This document shows positions 10,542-18,958 of a stretch of 30,346 nucleotides of DNA, piece after piece; position 1 is the stretch's first letter; each line of letters starts with the position of its first letter. Position numbers and translations under genes: made by a program. The DNA is taken from contig NW_020169348.1 of NCBI RefSeq assembly GCF_000988165.1, positions 1-30,346 on the forward strand, written 5' to 3'. Source of the stretch: Vairimorpha ceranae. Taxonomy: Eukaryota > Microsporidia > Nosematidae. A model generated the notes under the pieces. That model saw only the letters and a program-made list of their open reading frames with translations. It was not told the origin of the DNA and ran no database searches.

Positions 10542-11249
10542 AATTTCACTGGTTCAACGATTCTAAAATTAATCGGAATGAATTCTGAGAATTCTTCAGG
10601 TCAAGGTGTTGATCCACTAAATTCCGACCTGATTTTTATTTTCGACATTGACGACACGTTGTATAAAGCTTCTGAGGAGATGCACAATGCAGACATGAAT
10701 GCATGGAAGACTGCGTATGACAAATATAAACATAAAAATAGTAATACACCAGATTTTAATACATTTATTGAACTGTCTGATATGTACTGTGAAACATTTA
10801 GATCGTTTTTTGATGTAAAGTATTCTGAGGTAGAAAAAACAAGAAATTTCAATTACAAAACGTATTTAAAAAAAGATGAGAATCTATATAATTATCTTAA
10901 AAAATTTCCATATAGAAAATGGTGTTTTACAAATGCGACTAAATACAGGGCGGTACCTATTTTACATGCTATTGGTCTTGATGATTGTTTTGAAGGAATT
11001 ATACACATTGACGATGACTGTAAACAAAATTGTAGCATAGGAAAACCATCAGAAGAAGCTTTTTTGTTTATTGAAAAAATTTTCAATATTAAAGATAAAA
11101 AAAAAATTTACTTTTTTGATGATTTAGAACCAAATATCAATACAGGTATAAAAATGGGGTGGAATTGTTATCTTATAAAAAGAGAAGACAGCCTTATAGA
11201 TGTACTTGATAAGGTTTTAGCAAATTTGAGTGAAAATGGTGAAATTTAA
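10539..11249 (+). CDS. HAD-superfamily pyrimidine 5'-nucleotidase-like phosphatase, paralogue 2
   Basis: The protein has 236 residues from the CCC-marked ATG. All HAD motifs are present: FIFDIDDTLYKAS (nucleophile Asp36, acid/base Asp38), RKWCFTNAT, SIGKPS and YFFDDLEPN. Its N-terminal ILKLIGMNS matches the LLKFIGMNY of paralogue 1, so the two share even the region before the HAD fold, which suggests a fairly recent duplication. The cap (about residues 50-125) is the most divergent part, where substrate choice is normally set in C1-cap HAD enzymes. The likely reaction is nucleotide dephosphorylation, but the true substrate cannot be told from sequence. Confidence 0.88.
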   Translation: MNFTGSTILKLIGMNSENSSGQGVDPLNSDLIFIFDIDDTLYKASEEMHNADMNAWKTAYDKYKHKNSNTPDFNTFIELSDMYCETFRSFFDVKYSEVEKTRNFNYKTYLKKDENLYNYLKKFPYRKWCFTNATKYRAVPILHAIGLDDCFEGIIHIDDDCKQNCSIGKPSEEAFLFIEKIFNIKDKKKIYFFDDLEPNINTGIKMGWNCYLIKREDSLIDVLDKVLANLSENGEI

Positions 11250-12726
11250 AATAAAAGTTTTGATTTTTTAATTTTAAATTATACTTGTATTGTTTTACTT
11301 ATGCCATAGTTGCTTGGTTTAACATAATTTTAAATTTTAAAAATTTTTATAAAATTCAATTAAAGTCTAAATTGTGTAATAATTGTAGTTTGAGCTGCAA
11401 AAAACTCTTAATATTATACCAATTAACACATTTACTAATTATGCTACATAACTTTTTTTCTGTTAATAGATTTCCTTATATAAATTTATATATACATAAG
11501 CATTTAAAAGGTAAAAAATATTATTATTTTATATTAAGGAAGTATTATTCAACTATAAAAGTTAGATAAAACATTTTAAAATGTCATATCTATATGCTTT
11601 TTTAAATATAATCTTAACAATCAAATGTAACTAAAAAGGCAACTTCTCACTACATCGATTAAAAAATTTCAAAATAGACAGTAAACTTGATGTTTTAATC
11701 TACATAATTGTTAAAAACGACAGTATAAACTCGCTGAAAGATACTTTTAAGGATATTAAAATAGTTGGGTAATTGTGTACAGTAAAGAACTTTAAATTTT
11801 TCCTGAAATGTAAGTTAATACAAAAAAATATCAGATAAATAAAAAAGAATTAATTATTTTAAAGCTATTAGATCTACAGTATTAACTTTATATCTGTGCT
11901 ATAGATTTTTTTTAAAATTTTATATTTATAATATCATAAATACTGTTTTATTTTTTGTAAATGCAAATAAAAAAACATCAAAGTGTCTTAAAATATAAAA
12001 TGCAATGCTATTATTTTGTAAGCAAAACCTATTTTTTTTCGAAAATAATGCCTTTTTAAATGATTTAAGTTATGCTTGTCCTTCCACATCTAATTCGACT
12101 GATATTATTTTATCAAATATCGCACTGATATTTATAATAACGTTATACCAAAGATTTGAACATATACAATCAAATATTTAAACAGTGAAATAAAGCCTCA
12201 TCTTTTTTTTATTTTATTAATTAGTCTTTTAAATCTTTTAAAACATGTTAAACCTAATTATTTAATAAAATAAACGTATAAAGTTAAGATGATAAAAATC
12301 ATAATTTCCTATTTTAATATACAAAAATGTGTATACATTTTATTTAATCATTAATATTTTACCTTTTTAATATTTACTATCATATGTGTAAAAAATAATT
12401 TTTAAAGATGTTTTATCTCAATATTTATAATAAACATTTATTTTATAATTATGTGTTACTTTTGATTCTAAATTTACAATTTATTGTTTTTCTTTAATTT
12501 CGCAATTATACCTTTTAATTACAAATTATTTTTTATATTTTTAAATGATAAATATCTAATTAACTTTGTTAGCTTTCATAAAAAACAAAATTTTTTAATT
12601 AAATTCATTTGTAAATAATTTGAAAATCAAAAGTGTTTATTTTTATATTTTCATCTTAATTATATATTTGTTTGTAAAATATTTAAAAAATTAAAATCAA
12701 TATTTTTTAATAAATTAAAAATTATA
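11250..12726. other. 1.5-kb AT-rich gap between phosphatase genes 2 and 3
   Basis: A 94-codon frame from 11285 starts with TTG, has no CCC signal and reads as translated AT-rich DNA, so I do not call it. I see no degenerate HAD motif in the gap, so there is no evidence of a lost sixth copy here. Confidence 0.5.
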
Positions 12727-12735
12727 CCCTTAATG
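12727..12735 (+). promoter_or_regulatory. CCC start signal of phosphatase gene 3
   Basis: CCCTTAATG: CCC lies three bases before the ATG at 12733, among the shortest spacings in the window. Confidence 0.7.
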
Positions 12736-13449
12736 TTGTGTTTTCTGAATCCAGTTTTACTAAAATTTATTACTGTCAGTTATAATAATCCAAATAAGTA
12801 TAGTATTACTCCTATTAATGACGGATATATTTTTCTATTTGACATGGATGGAACACTGTACAAAAGTACGGAAGAAATGAAGACTTTTGACTTACAACGC
12901 TGGGAAAGAGTTTATAATCAATTAAAAGTTAGAAATAAAAATGCTCCACCATTTGAAGAATTAAAAGATAGAAATTTATTGAACACTGAAACGTTTGTTA
13001 AGTATTTTAAAACAATACCACGAGATTTAGAAAAAACAAAAGGGTCTGCAGATTACAATCGTTTTTTAAAGGAAGACACGAAACTTAAAAAATGTTTAGA
13101 GAGTATTCCAGTAAGAAAATGGTGTTTTACTAATGCAATGGAATATAGGGCGAAAAAAGTACTTAATTGTTTGGATCTAACAGATACATTTGAAGGTGTG
13201 ATATGCAGAGATAATAAGTGTTTTTATGGTACAGTTATGAGGAAGCCACAAGAGCAGGTGTATAAATTTGTAGAAGAGCTATTACAGATAAAAGATAAAA
13301 GGAAAGTTTTTTTTTTTGATGACAATATTGAGAATATTGATACAGGATGTAAAATGGGCTGGAGATGTTTTCATATTACTCCAGATACAGATTTAGTAGG
13401 CATTCTAAAAAATATTAAACAAGAAATGGGAGTAAAATTTATTATTTAA
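12733..13449 (+). CDS. HAD-superfamily pyrimidine 5'-nucleotidase-like phosphatase, paralogue 3
   Basis: The protein has 238 residues. Motif I is FLFDMDGTLYKST (nucleophile Asp37, Asp39), closer to the general HAD consensus DxDGT than the DIDDT of its neighbours. Motif II is RKWCFTNAM, and motif IV is FFFDDNIEN. Motif III keeps its Lys but within MRKPQ, where the other copies have GKP, so the loop glycine is replaced by Arg. The N-terminus (PVLLKFITVSY) still resembles LLKFIGMN of paralogue 1. All catalytic residues are kept, so it is probably active, but the active-site loop differences suggest a shifted substrate or rate. Confidence 0.87.
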   Translation: MLCFLNPVLLKFITVSYNNPNKYSITPINDGYIFLFDMDGTLYKSTEEMKTFDLQRWERVYNQLKVRNKNAPPFEELKDRNLLNTETFVKYFKTIPRDLEKTKGSADYNRFLKEDTKLKKCLESIPVRKWCFTNAMEYRAKKVLNCLDLTDTFEGVICRDNKCFYGTVMRKPQEQVYKFVEELLQIKDKRKVFFFDDNIENIDTGCKMGWRCFHITPDTDLVGILKNIKQEMGVKFII

Positions 13450-14330
13450 ATTAAATTTATAAAAAATTTAATTAATGTAAATGAAAATGTTAATTAATTT
13501 TTTTTGTTTTCTTTGAAAAAAATTATATGCATAAAATGTTTAGAAATCTTTTTTTATTATTATAAATACTTGTAAAAGAAATATTTTTTTATAGAAAGAA
13601 GGATTATAATTACAAAAGAAGAAATATAAAATTTGTATTTTTATTAAACTATTAAAACATAAAAGCTTTTGTCATGTTTGTAATATACAAATTTAAAGTT
13701 TTATTGTACATTTAAAAAGATAAATATATGCACGATTTCTATTTACAAAAAGATAATTTTTTTAAGTTTTCTCCTTAATATATTTTTATAAAAATAATCA
13801 AACTTAAGATATTAATACTTCTTATATTTTAGATTGTAATAGATTTAATATAAACATTATTATTAATTGCAGTTATAAAAATTAGCAAAAATAATGAATC
13901 AATATTATTGTAAAAAAATAATACAGACTACGTTTATAAAAAAATGTTATATTTTGACAAGGTGGAATGAACTATCTTAAATAATTATTCATACTATTTT
14001 TAAAATGTAATTAGGTATATTTATATACCTTTACTATTAATATAAGCAAATTTTTAATCCATATTATATCATTTATGTTAAGAATGTAAATTAACAATCT
14101 TTAATGATTCACTCTTGTAGATCAAATAAGTGTCTATCTAAATACAATAAATAAAAATATGCATTTATTACATTACTAGATATATGATTATTAATGAATG
14201 TAAATCTTATAGAAAATATAATATATATTTATTTTAAGTTAATTTGTTTTCTTTTAAATTATAAAATATTTTTTTCCTTTCTATACAATCTATTTCTGTC
14301 AAGTCTTATATTTTTTTATATTTTATTATC
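13450..14330. other. AT-rich gap between phosphatase genes 3 and 4
   Basis: No gene or HAD remnant is visible. Confidence 0.4.
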
Positions 14331-14520
14331 AAAATAACATAATTCTAACATTTATAAAATATCATGATTCACTTCATATTTATAAAAAATAACATAATTC
14401 TAATATTCATAAAATAACATAATTCTAACATTTATAAAATATCATGATTCATTACATATTCATAAAATATCATGATTCATTAAATATTTCTAAAAAATAA
14501 CATAATTCTCATTAAATATT
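14331..14520. repeat. Tandem repeat array 5' of phosphatase gene 4
   Basis: Alternating modules AAAATAACATAATTCTAA and ATAAAATATCATGATTCA recur. The composite AAAATAACATAATTCTAACA plus TTTATAAAATATCATGATTC occurs at 14331 and again at 14411, an 80-bp period, with extra single modules between and after. The array ends about 40 bp before the ATG. Confidence 0.85.
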
Positions 14521-14559
14521 TTTTTACTTGGTATAAAAATACTAAATACTAACCCTAAA

Positions 14560-15273
14560 ATGATTAGAGATTTAGACACAGAGATACCATTTATTACTAT
14601 GAATCCTGATAATATACAAAAATATAATATAAATCCAGTCAATAGTAATTATATCTTTCTATTTGATATAGATGATACACTCTACAAGGCATCTGAAGAG
14701 ATGCACAATTTAGAAATGGAAAAATGGTATTCAGCATACAAGCATTTTAAATTAGAAGTTCCTTGTGCTCTAGATTTTAATACATTGTTAGATTCTAAAC
14801 CACTGTACAGTGAAGCATTCTATTATCATTTTAATAAAACACCATATGAAGTAGAAAAAGTTAAGGGATTCTTAGACTACAGTAAATTTGTAAAAAGAAA
14901 TGAAGATTTAAAATTATGCCTTAAAAATATAAAACACAGGAAGTGGTGCTTTACTAATGGCATGAAATGTAGAGCAGAGCCTATTTTAAAATGTCTTGAT
15001 CTTCTTGACACATTCGAGGGTGTGATATGCATGGATAATAAATGTCCTAGTAACTTAGTGTTAGGTAAACCTTATAAACAAGTATACTACTTTGTAGAGG
15101 AGTTATTGAAAATTCAAGATAAAAGTAAAGTGTACTTCTTTGATGATTCAATTGTAAATATTAATATTGGTAAGAAAATGGGATGGAATAGCTTTCTTAT
15201 TGAAAAAAAAGATAATATTATTAATGTATTGAATGATGTGATGGATAAGATTGCTGATGAAATGGAAAGGTAA
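14560..15273 (+). CDS. HAD-superfamily pyrimidine 5'-nucleotidase-like phosphatase, paralogue 4
   Basis: The protein has 237 residues. The start is marked by CCC at 14553-14555 (AACCCTAAAATG), and a TATA-like GTATAAAAATACT lies about 20-30 bp upstream. Motifs are FLFDIDDTLYKAS (nucleophile Asp36, Asp38), RKWCFTNGM, VLGKPY and YFFDDSIVN. It resembles paralogue 1 in motifs II and III and paralogue 3 in the block LLDTFEGVICMDNKC. Its N-terminus (PFITMNPDNIQKYNINPVNS) has the same IxPxN spacing ahead of the HAD fold as paralogues 3 and 5. No signal peptide, so a soluble enzyme is expected. Confidence 0.88.
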   Translation: MIRDLDTEIPFITMNPDNIQKYNINPVNSNYIFLFDIDDTLYKASEEMHNLEMEKWYSAYKHFKLEVPCALDFNTLLDSKPLYSEAFYYHFNKTPYEVEKVKGFLDYSKFVKRNEDLKLCLKNIKHRKWCFTNGMKCRAEPILKCLDLLDTFEGVICMDNKCPSNLVLGKPYKQVYYFVEELLKIQDKSKVYFFDDSIVNINIGKKMGWNSFLIEKKDNIINVLNDVMDKIADEMER

Positions 15274-15921
15274 GAGCTTAATAAAATTATATTCTTTTAT
15301 AAAAAGCGTGTTTTTAAATATTTTCTAGTACTATTTGTTAATTTCTTGTTTTATATAAATCTTTACATTCACTTGTTTGTCATTAATGCGTGTTTTTCTA
15401 TATAATAATTTTTAAATAAAAAAGTATAAAACTTATTTACATTTCTGTTATTGTAATAATAGTGTAGGACAGTAAAGATCTAGACATGTCAATCAACAGT
15501 ATTGAGTTGATGGCTCTGACATGTCTGTTATACAAGTAATAATTATTAAATAAATCCATGTTTTATATTAATGATATTTATGACTCTTTAAAATGTATCT
15601 TTGATTTTTTGTACATATTTTATTTCTAGATAAATTAATAATATAATTGTAAGTAAATCATGATTAATAAAAAGTGTAATAAACACATCTTTTAAATATC
15701 TAATTTACTATTTTTCTAATTGTAAATAGTACTATTATATTTTTACATAAATTATCTTGTGCTATAAAAGATGTATTAAAATAGCATTATTATCTTTTTA
15801 CTTAAAAGTACAAACAATTCTTAAAATACAATTAAGTATTAAACATTTTAAAATATTTTTCTTATCTAACAAGTAATTAAATAATGCATTTACAACATTA
15901 TTTTATACTAACCTTTTACAT
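15274..15921. other. Intergenic region between phosphatase gene 4 and the BRCT gene
   Basis: AT-rich with no frame. The upstream parts of FCP1 (its HAD-type catalytic domain) are not present here in any frame, so the BRCT gene is not the end of a longer broken gene. It contains the inverted repeat at 15482-15526. Confidence 0.5.
15482..15526. repeat. Nested inverted repeat / hairpin built on two copies of GACATGTC
   Basis: The outer arms AGACATGTCA (15482-15491) and TGACATGTCT (15517-15526) are perfect complements. Directly inside, ATCAAC (15492-15497) pairs with GTTGAT (15506-15511). The loop is AGTATTGA, and a 5-nt bulge (GGCTC) lies on the 3' side. Each outer arm also contains the 8-bp palindrome GACATGTC. 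It is much richer in G and C than its surroundings. It could be a structured RNA, a 3' processing signal of paralogue 4, or a paired protein-binding site. Confidence 0.75.
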
Positions 15922-15930
15922 CCCTTCATG
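15922..15930 (+). promoter_or_regulatory. CCC start signal of the BRCT gene
   Basis: CCCTTCATG: CCC lies three bases before the ATG at 15928. It shows that this FCP1-like fragment has its own start signal and is a gene in its own right. Confidence 0.7.
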
Positions 15931-16350
15931 AGTGTAAAAAGAACAAAACAAAATGATGAAGATGAAGAACTACTTCATCTCACTAAATTACTATCACAGA
16001 TACATAAGGAATACTTTAGTACCAGTGAAAATAGTATTATTGAGATATTAAAGAATAAAAAAAAGATATTTACAGGTATTTCTTTTTACGCTTCTAACAC
16101 TACATTTAAAAAGAAAATAGAAGATTATGGTGGTGTGTTGACAGATGATATTACAAAATGTACTTATGTTTTAACTCATAAGACTAATAAAGTTAATATT
16201 AATACATATGAATTGTATAAATCAGTAGTGCTTGATGAAGTTTATATTTTTGAATGTATATATAGACTTAAAAAGCTTAATGTAGAGAACTATATTCTTT
16301 ATGACTTCAGCGGAGATGAGAAATTGATTAGTGAATTATTTATAGAGTAA
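15928..16350 (+). CDS. Free-standing BRCT-domain protein resembling the C-terminal region of FCP1
   Basis: The protein has 140 residues. Residues 12-48 (EELLHLTKLLSQIHKEYF then IIEILKNKK) resemble the linker just before the BRCT domain of the RNA polymerase II CTD phosphatase FCP1, with its conserved IH.EYY-like segment. Residues about 47-124 form a BRCT fold: IFTGISFY (first strand), DYGGVL (Gly68-Gly69 turn), YVLTH (third strand) and VYIFECI, where the BRCT Trp is Ile but the later Cys is kept. In FCP1 this domain binds the phosphorylated CTD or TFIIF and directs the attached phosphatase. Here the phosphatase domain is absent and the gene sits between two HAD phosphatases of another subfamily. 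The FCP1 likeness is my judgement from pattern; BRCT membership is more secure. Confidence 0.72.
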   Translation: MSVKRTKQNDEDEELLHLTKLLSQIHKEYFSTSENSIIEILKNKKKIFTGISFYASNTTFKKKIEDYGGVLTDDITKCTYVLTHKTNKVNINTYELYKSVVLDEVYIFECIYRLKKLNVENYILYDFSGDEKLISELFIE

Positions 16351-16684
16351 CATTAACCATCTATTATTAAATAGTAGAAATTGTTAAAGAATAATGTTCT
16401 TTTGATTAATGGAAATACTAAAGTATATGTATGGCTTATAAAGATCAATTGTAATATCTTTAAAGATTAATTATAATAATTAACTGTAATAGTAAAATGT
16501 CTATTTACACAATGATGTTTAGGTTTTTACACTTGTAAAGTATTGTAAAATCATGAAAGTATTAATTCATACATGTCAACATAAATTTAACTGATTTACT
16601 CTAATATTAATATTTACTCTTAATTGTTTTACATTAACTCTTAAAAACAATAAATTTATAAACAATTATTGAATATGTTATGCT
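16351..16684. other. AT-rich intergenic stretch
   Basis: Nothing recognisable; it leads into the ~82-bp tandem repeats. Confidence 0.4.
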
Positions 16685-17025
16685 TCTGATAATTTAAGTT
16701 ATTATTGTTTTAGATCTGTACATCAATTTTATGAAATTTTCTTAATCTTCTAATCCTTATTATTTATGCACTTTTAAAATTCTTATTGTTTTAGATCTGT
16801 ACATCAATTTAATGAAATTTATTATTATCCTCTAATCCTTATTATTTATGCACTTTTAAAATTAATATTTTGTTTTTTATTTGTACATCAATTTAATGAA
16901 ATTTTCTATTATCCTCTAATCCTTATTATTTATGCACTTTTAAAATTAATATTTTTTTTATATTTGTACACCAATTAAATGAAATTTTCTTAATCTTCTA
17001 ATCCTTATTATTTATGCATTTTGAA
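16685..17025. repeat. Four tandem ~82-bp repeats ending inside a gene start
   Basis: The block CTAATCCTTATTATTTATGC recurs with its ATG at 16766, 16848, 16932 and 17014 (periods 82, 84, 82). Between the blocks runs TTTGTACATCAATTTAATGA plus AATTTTCT. In the first three copies the ATG is followed by CACTTTTAA, a stop after two more codons. In the fourth it is ATGCATTTTGAA, which opens the 93-codon frame at 17014. Confidence 0.9.
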
Positions 17026-17295
17026 ATTATAAAACACCCAATTTATAATTTTAAAGGATTTAAAATAATCATTCAAAGTGATACTAAACCAAAGTATCGA
17101 TTTCTTAATGCATTAGAACAATGTGTTGAAAATTACAATACAGATTATTTATATTTAGTGTTATATCTTAAGGATAAGGAAAATGTTGGGTATCGAATCA
17201 AGAAATGTCTTATTCTGGAGGAATTAGTAATAGAAAAATATAATAGAACTACTAAAATGTATTTTATAGAGTTTTATACAACAGACTATTTATAA
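17014..17295 (+). CDS. Small ORF of unknown function, possibly a second, diverged BRCT-like protein
   Basis: The product has 93 residues (MHFEIIKHPI...). It has no recognised signature. However, NFKGFKIIIQSD near residue 12 and KCLILEELVIEKYN near residue 64 line up with IFTGISFYASN and VVLDEVYIFECIYR of the neighbouring BRCT protein at nearly the same distance (about 56 versus 55 residues between landmarks). It lacks the GG turn and the Trp or Cys, so this is a weak, testable hypothesis. There is no CCC signal; the ATG lies within the last unit of a tandem repeat, and the 3' end is itself duplicated downstream. It could be a decaying duplicate or a newly formed gene. Confidence 0.45.
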   Translation: MHFEIIKHPIYNFKGFKIIIQSDTKPKYRFLNALEQCVENYNTDYLYLVLYLKDKENVGYRIKKCLILEELVIEKYNRTTKMYFIEFYTTDYL

Positions 17296-17351
17296 TACAA
17301 ATAAAATGTATTCTATAAAGTTTTATACAACAGATAATTTATAATACAAAT
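17254..17351. repeat. 49-bp tandem duplication of the ORF's 3' end
   Basis: AAAATGTATTTTATAGAGTT begins at 17254 and AAAATGTATTCTATAAAGTT at 17303. Both continue TTATACAACAGA and end TTTATAATACAAAT. The first copy contains the last codons and stop of the ORF at 17014; the second is non-coding. Confidence 0.9.
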
Positions 17352-17664
17352 ATCTATGATTGCTTCTTTTAATAAACTTTTTTTTCAGTTTTTGTATCCT
17401 ATCATTTATGCAGCATAAATTATTAAATTTTTTTAAAATAAAATGACATCCCAATTAGGAAATTAAAAAATTTACTTCTGACATAAATTTAAAAAGATCA
17501 GTTAATGTATTTTATAAATCTAGCACTGCTATTTTCATTACTGTCAAAATTTAGTAAAATGTATTTTTATTTATCATAAAACGCAAAAATTTGTCATTGT
17601 CTATAAATTATACTTTATCATTTATTTATAAATAAATTAATATTTAATAAATTTTGTATTTTAG
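17352..17664. other. AT-rich intergenic stretch 5' of phosphatase gene 5
   Basis: No gene is seen. The CCC signal for gene 5 lies at its end (17665-17667). Confidence 0.4.
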
Positions 17665-17679
17665 CCCTCTAATTTAATT

Positions 17680-18390
17680 ATGCCAGAAGTAAAAAAGTCA
17701 GTGAAATACGTTACTCTGCATTCTGAAAACATTGAAAAGTATAAGACAATTATAAGCCCTTTAAATGATGACTATCTTTTTTTATTTGATATTGACGAAA
17801 CACTATTTCAATTTGAGAAAGAATTTAATAAAGCTGAGATTGCTTCATGGAAAGAGGTTTTTTACAACTTGCAAAAACAGACTTCTGAAACTAGAAGTTT
17901 TCACGAAATCTTGATGAGTTGTCCAATGTGGGGTGGTGGTTTTTATAGAGCCTTTGAAATTACAGCCAAGAAGGCTGATGACTTAAGAGGTTTCTTTGAT
18001 TATAAAAAATACATTTCAAAAGATGAATTATTAAAAAAAACTCTAGATAGTCTTTCTTGTAGAAAGTGGTGTTTTACTAACGGATTGAAATGTAGAGCGG
18101 AGGCCATTTTACAATGTTTAGGCATTGAAGAATGTTTTGAAGGTATAATTTGTATTGATGACAACGAAATGGGAACTAGAGGAAAACCTTTTGATTTTGC
18201 TTATAATTTTGTAGAATCATTATTTAAGATTACAAAAAAGGATAAAATATACTTTTTTGATGATAATAAAAATAATGTAGAAAAAGGGAATACCTTCAAC
18301 TGGAATACTTTTTTAATTGATGAGAAAACAAATCTAGTACAATTACTTGATTATTTAAAAGAAAAACTGAATTTGGAAGTTGAACGCTAA
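17680..18390 (+). CDS. HAD-superfamily pyrimidine 5'-nucleotidase-like phosphatase, paralogue 5
   Basis: The protein has 236 residues. The start is preceded by CCC at 17665-17667, 13 bases upstream. Motif I is FLFDIDETLFQFEKE (nucleophile Asp37, Asp39); here the YKAS of the other copies is FQFE, changing the segment that leads into the cap. Motif II is RKWCFTNGL, motif III TRGKPF and motif IV YFFDDNKNN, so the catalytic set is complete. The cap also differs most (CPMWGGGFYRAFEITAKKAD). It is separated from the other four by the BRCT genes and seems the most diverged. It probably has the same chemistry but perhaps another substrate. Confidence 0.87.
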   Translation: MPEVKKSVKYVTLHSENIEKYKTIISPLNDDYLFLFDIDETLFQFEKEFNKAEIASWKEVFYNLQKQTSETRSFHEILMSCPMWGGGFYRAFEITAKKADDLRGFFDYKKYISKDELLKKTLDSLSCRKWCFTNGLKCRAEAILQCLGIEECFEGIICIDDNEMGTRGKPFDFAYNFVESLFKITKKDKIYFFDDNKNNVEKGNTFNWNTFLIDEKTNLVQLLDYLKEKLNLEVER

Positions 18391-18958
18391 AAAATTAAAA
18401 CAGTTTTATAATATTTTTTTATTGTTAAGTCAGGAGTTTACTACACACACAAAGAATTAGACTATTAACGTATGAAAACTTTTGCTATTATCTTTTAAAA
18501 ATATACTTCATGACTCCTATTTTATCAATTGTGTGTTTATCTACAGTTAAATTATTAATCTTTTAAAAATAAAATAGAAATTCGTGCTATAAATTGCAAA
18601 CTTATAAATAAATGTACAGTCAAAATATGTTATTTGCAATTTAAAACTTAATAAGTGAAGCAGAATAAATTAAAATATAGTTTACAATCTTACTTTTTTA
18701 ATATTAATTCGATTTTATTCTAAAAATTATTTTTTCTAGCACAAAAAATAACTTCTTTTATTAAAAGCTTTTCATTTAGTACTAAAATTTTTTATTTTAA
18801 AAAACTACTTTTTTACACAACCAATAACTGTTTTATTTTAAAAAACTACTTTTTTAACACAAAGCTATGTTCTTCATATAAAAAACATTTTTATTTAGTA
18901 CTAAAATTTTTTATTTTAAAAACGCTTTTATTAAGTAAAAAAATTTTATCTATATTAT
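18391..18958. other. Convergent intergenic region with short repeats
   Basis: Lies between the 3' ends of paralogue 5 and the minus-strand hydrolase. It contains the repeats at 18774-18921 and no gene. Confidence 0.5.
18774..18921. repeat. Interspersed direct repeats
   Basis: ATTTAGTACTAAAATTTTTT plus ATTTTAAAA occurs at 18774 and 18893. TTTTATTTTAAAAAACTACT plus TTTTTA(A)CACAA occurs at 18790 and 18831 (41-bp period). The two families overlap at their shared TTTTATTTTAAAA. Confidence 0.8.

Noticed and set aside
11285..11569. 94-codon frame after phosphatase gene 2
   Set aside because: Begins with TTG, no start signal, no domain, composition like random AT-rich translation.
15482..15526. 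Idea that the hairpin is a tRNA or C/D snoRNA
   Set aside because: No cloverleaf or T-loop motif; the C-like (TTGATGG) and D-like (CTGA) boxes are adjacent rather than flanking a guide.
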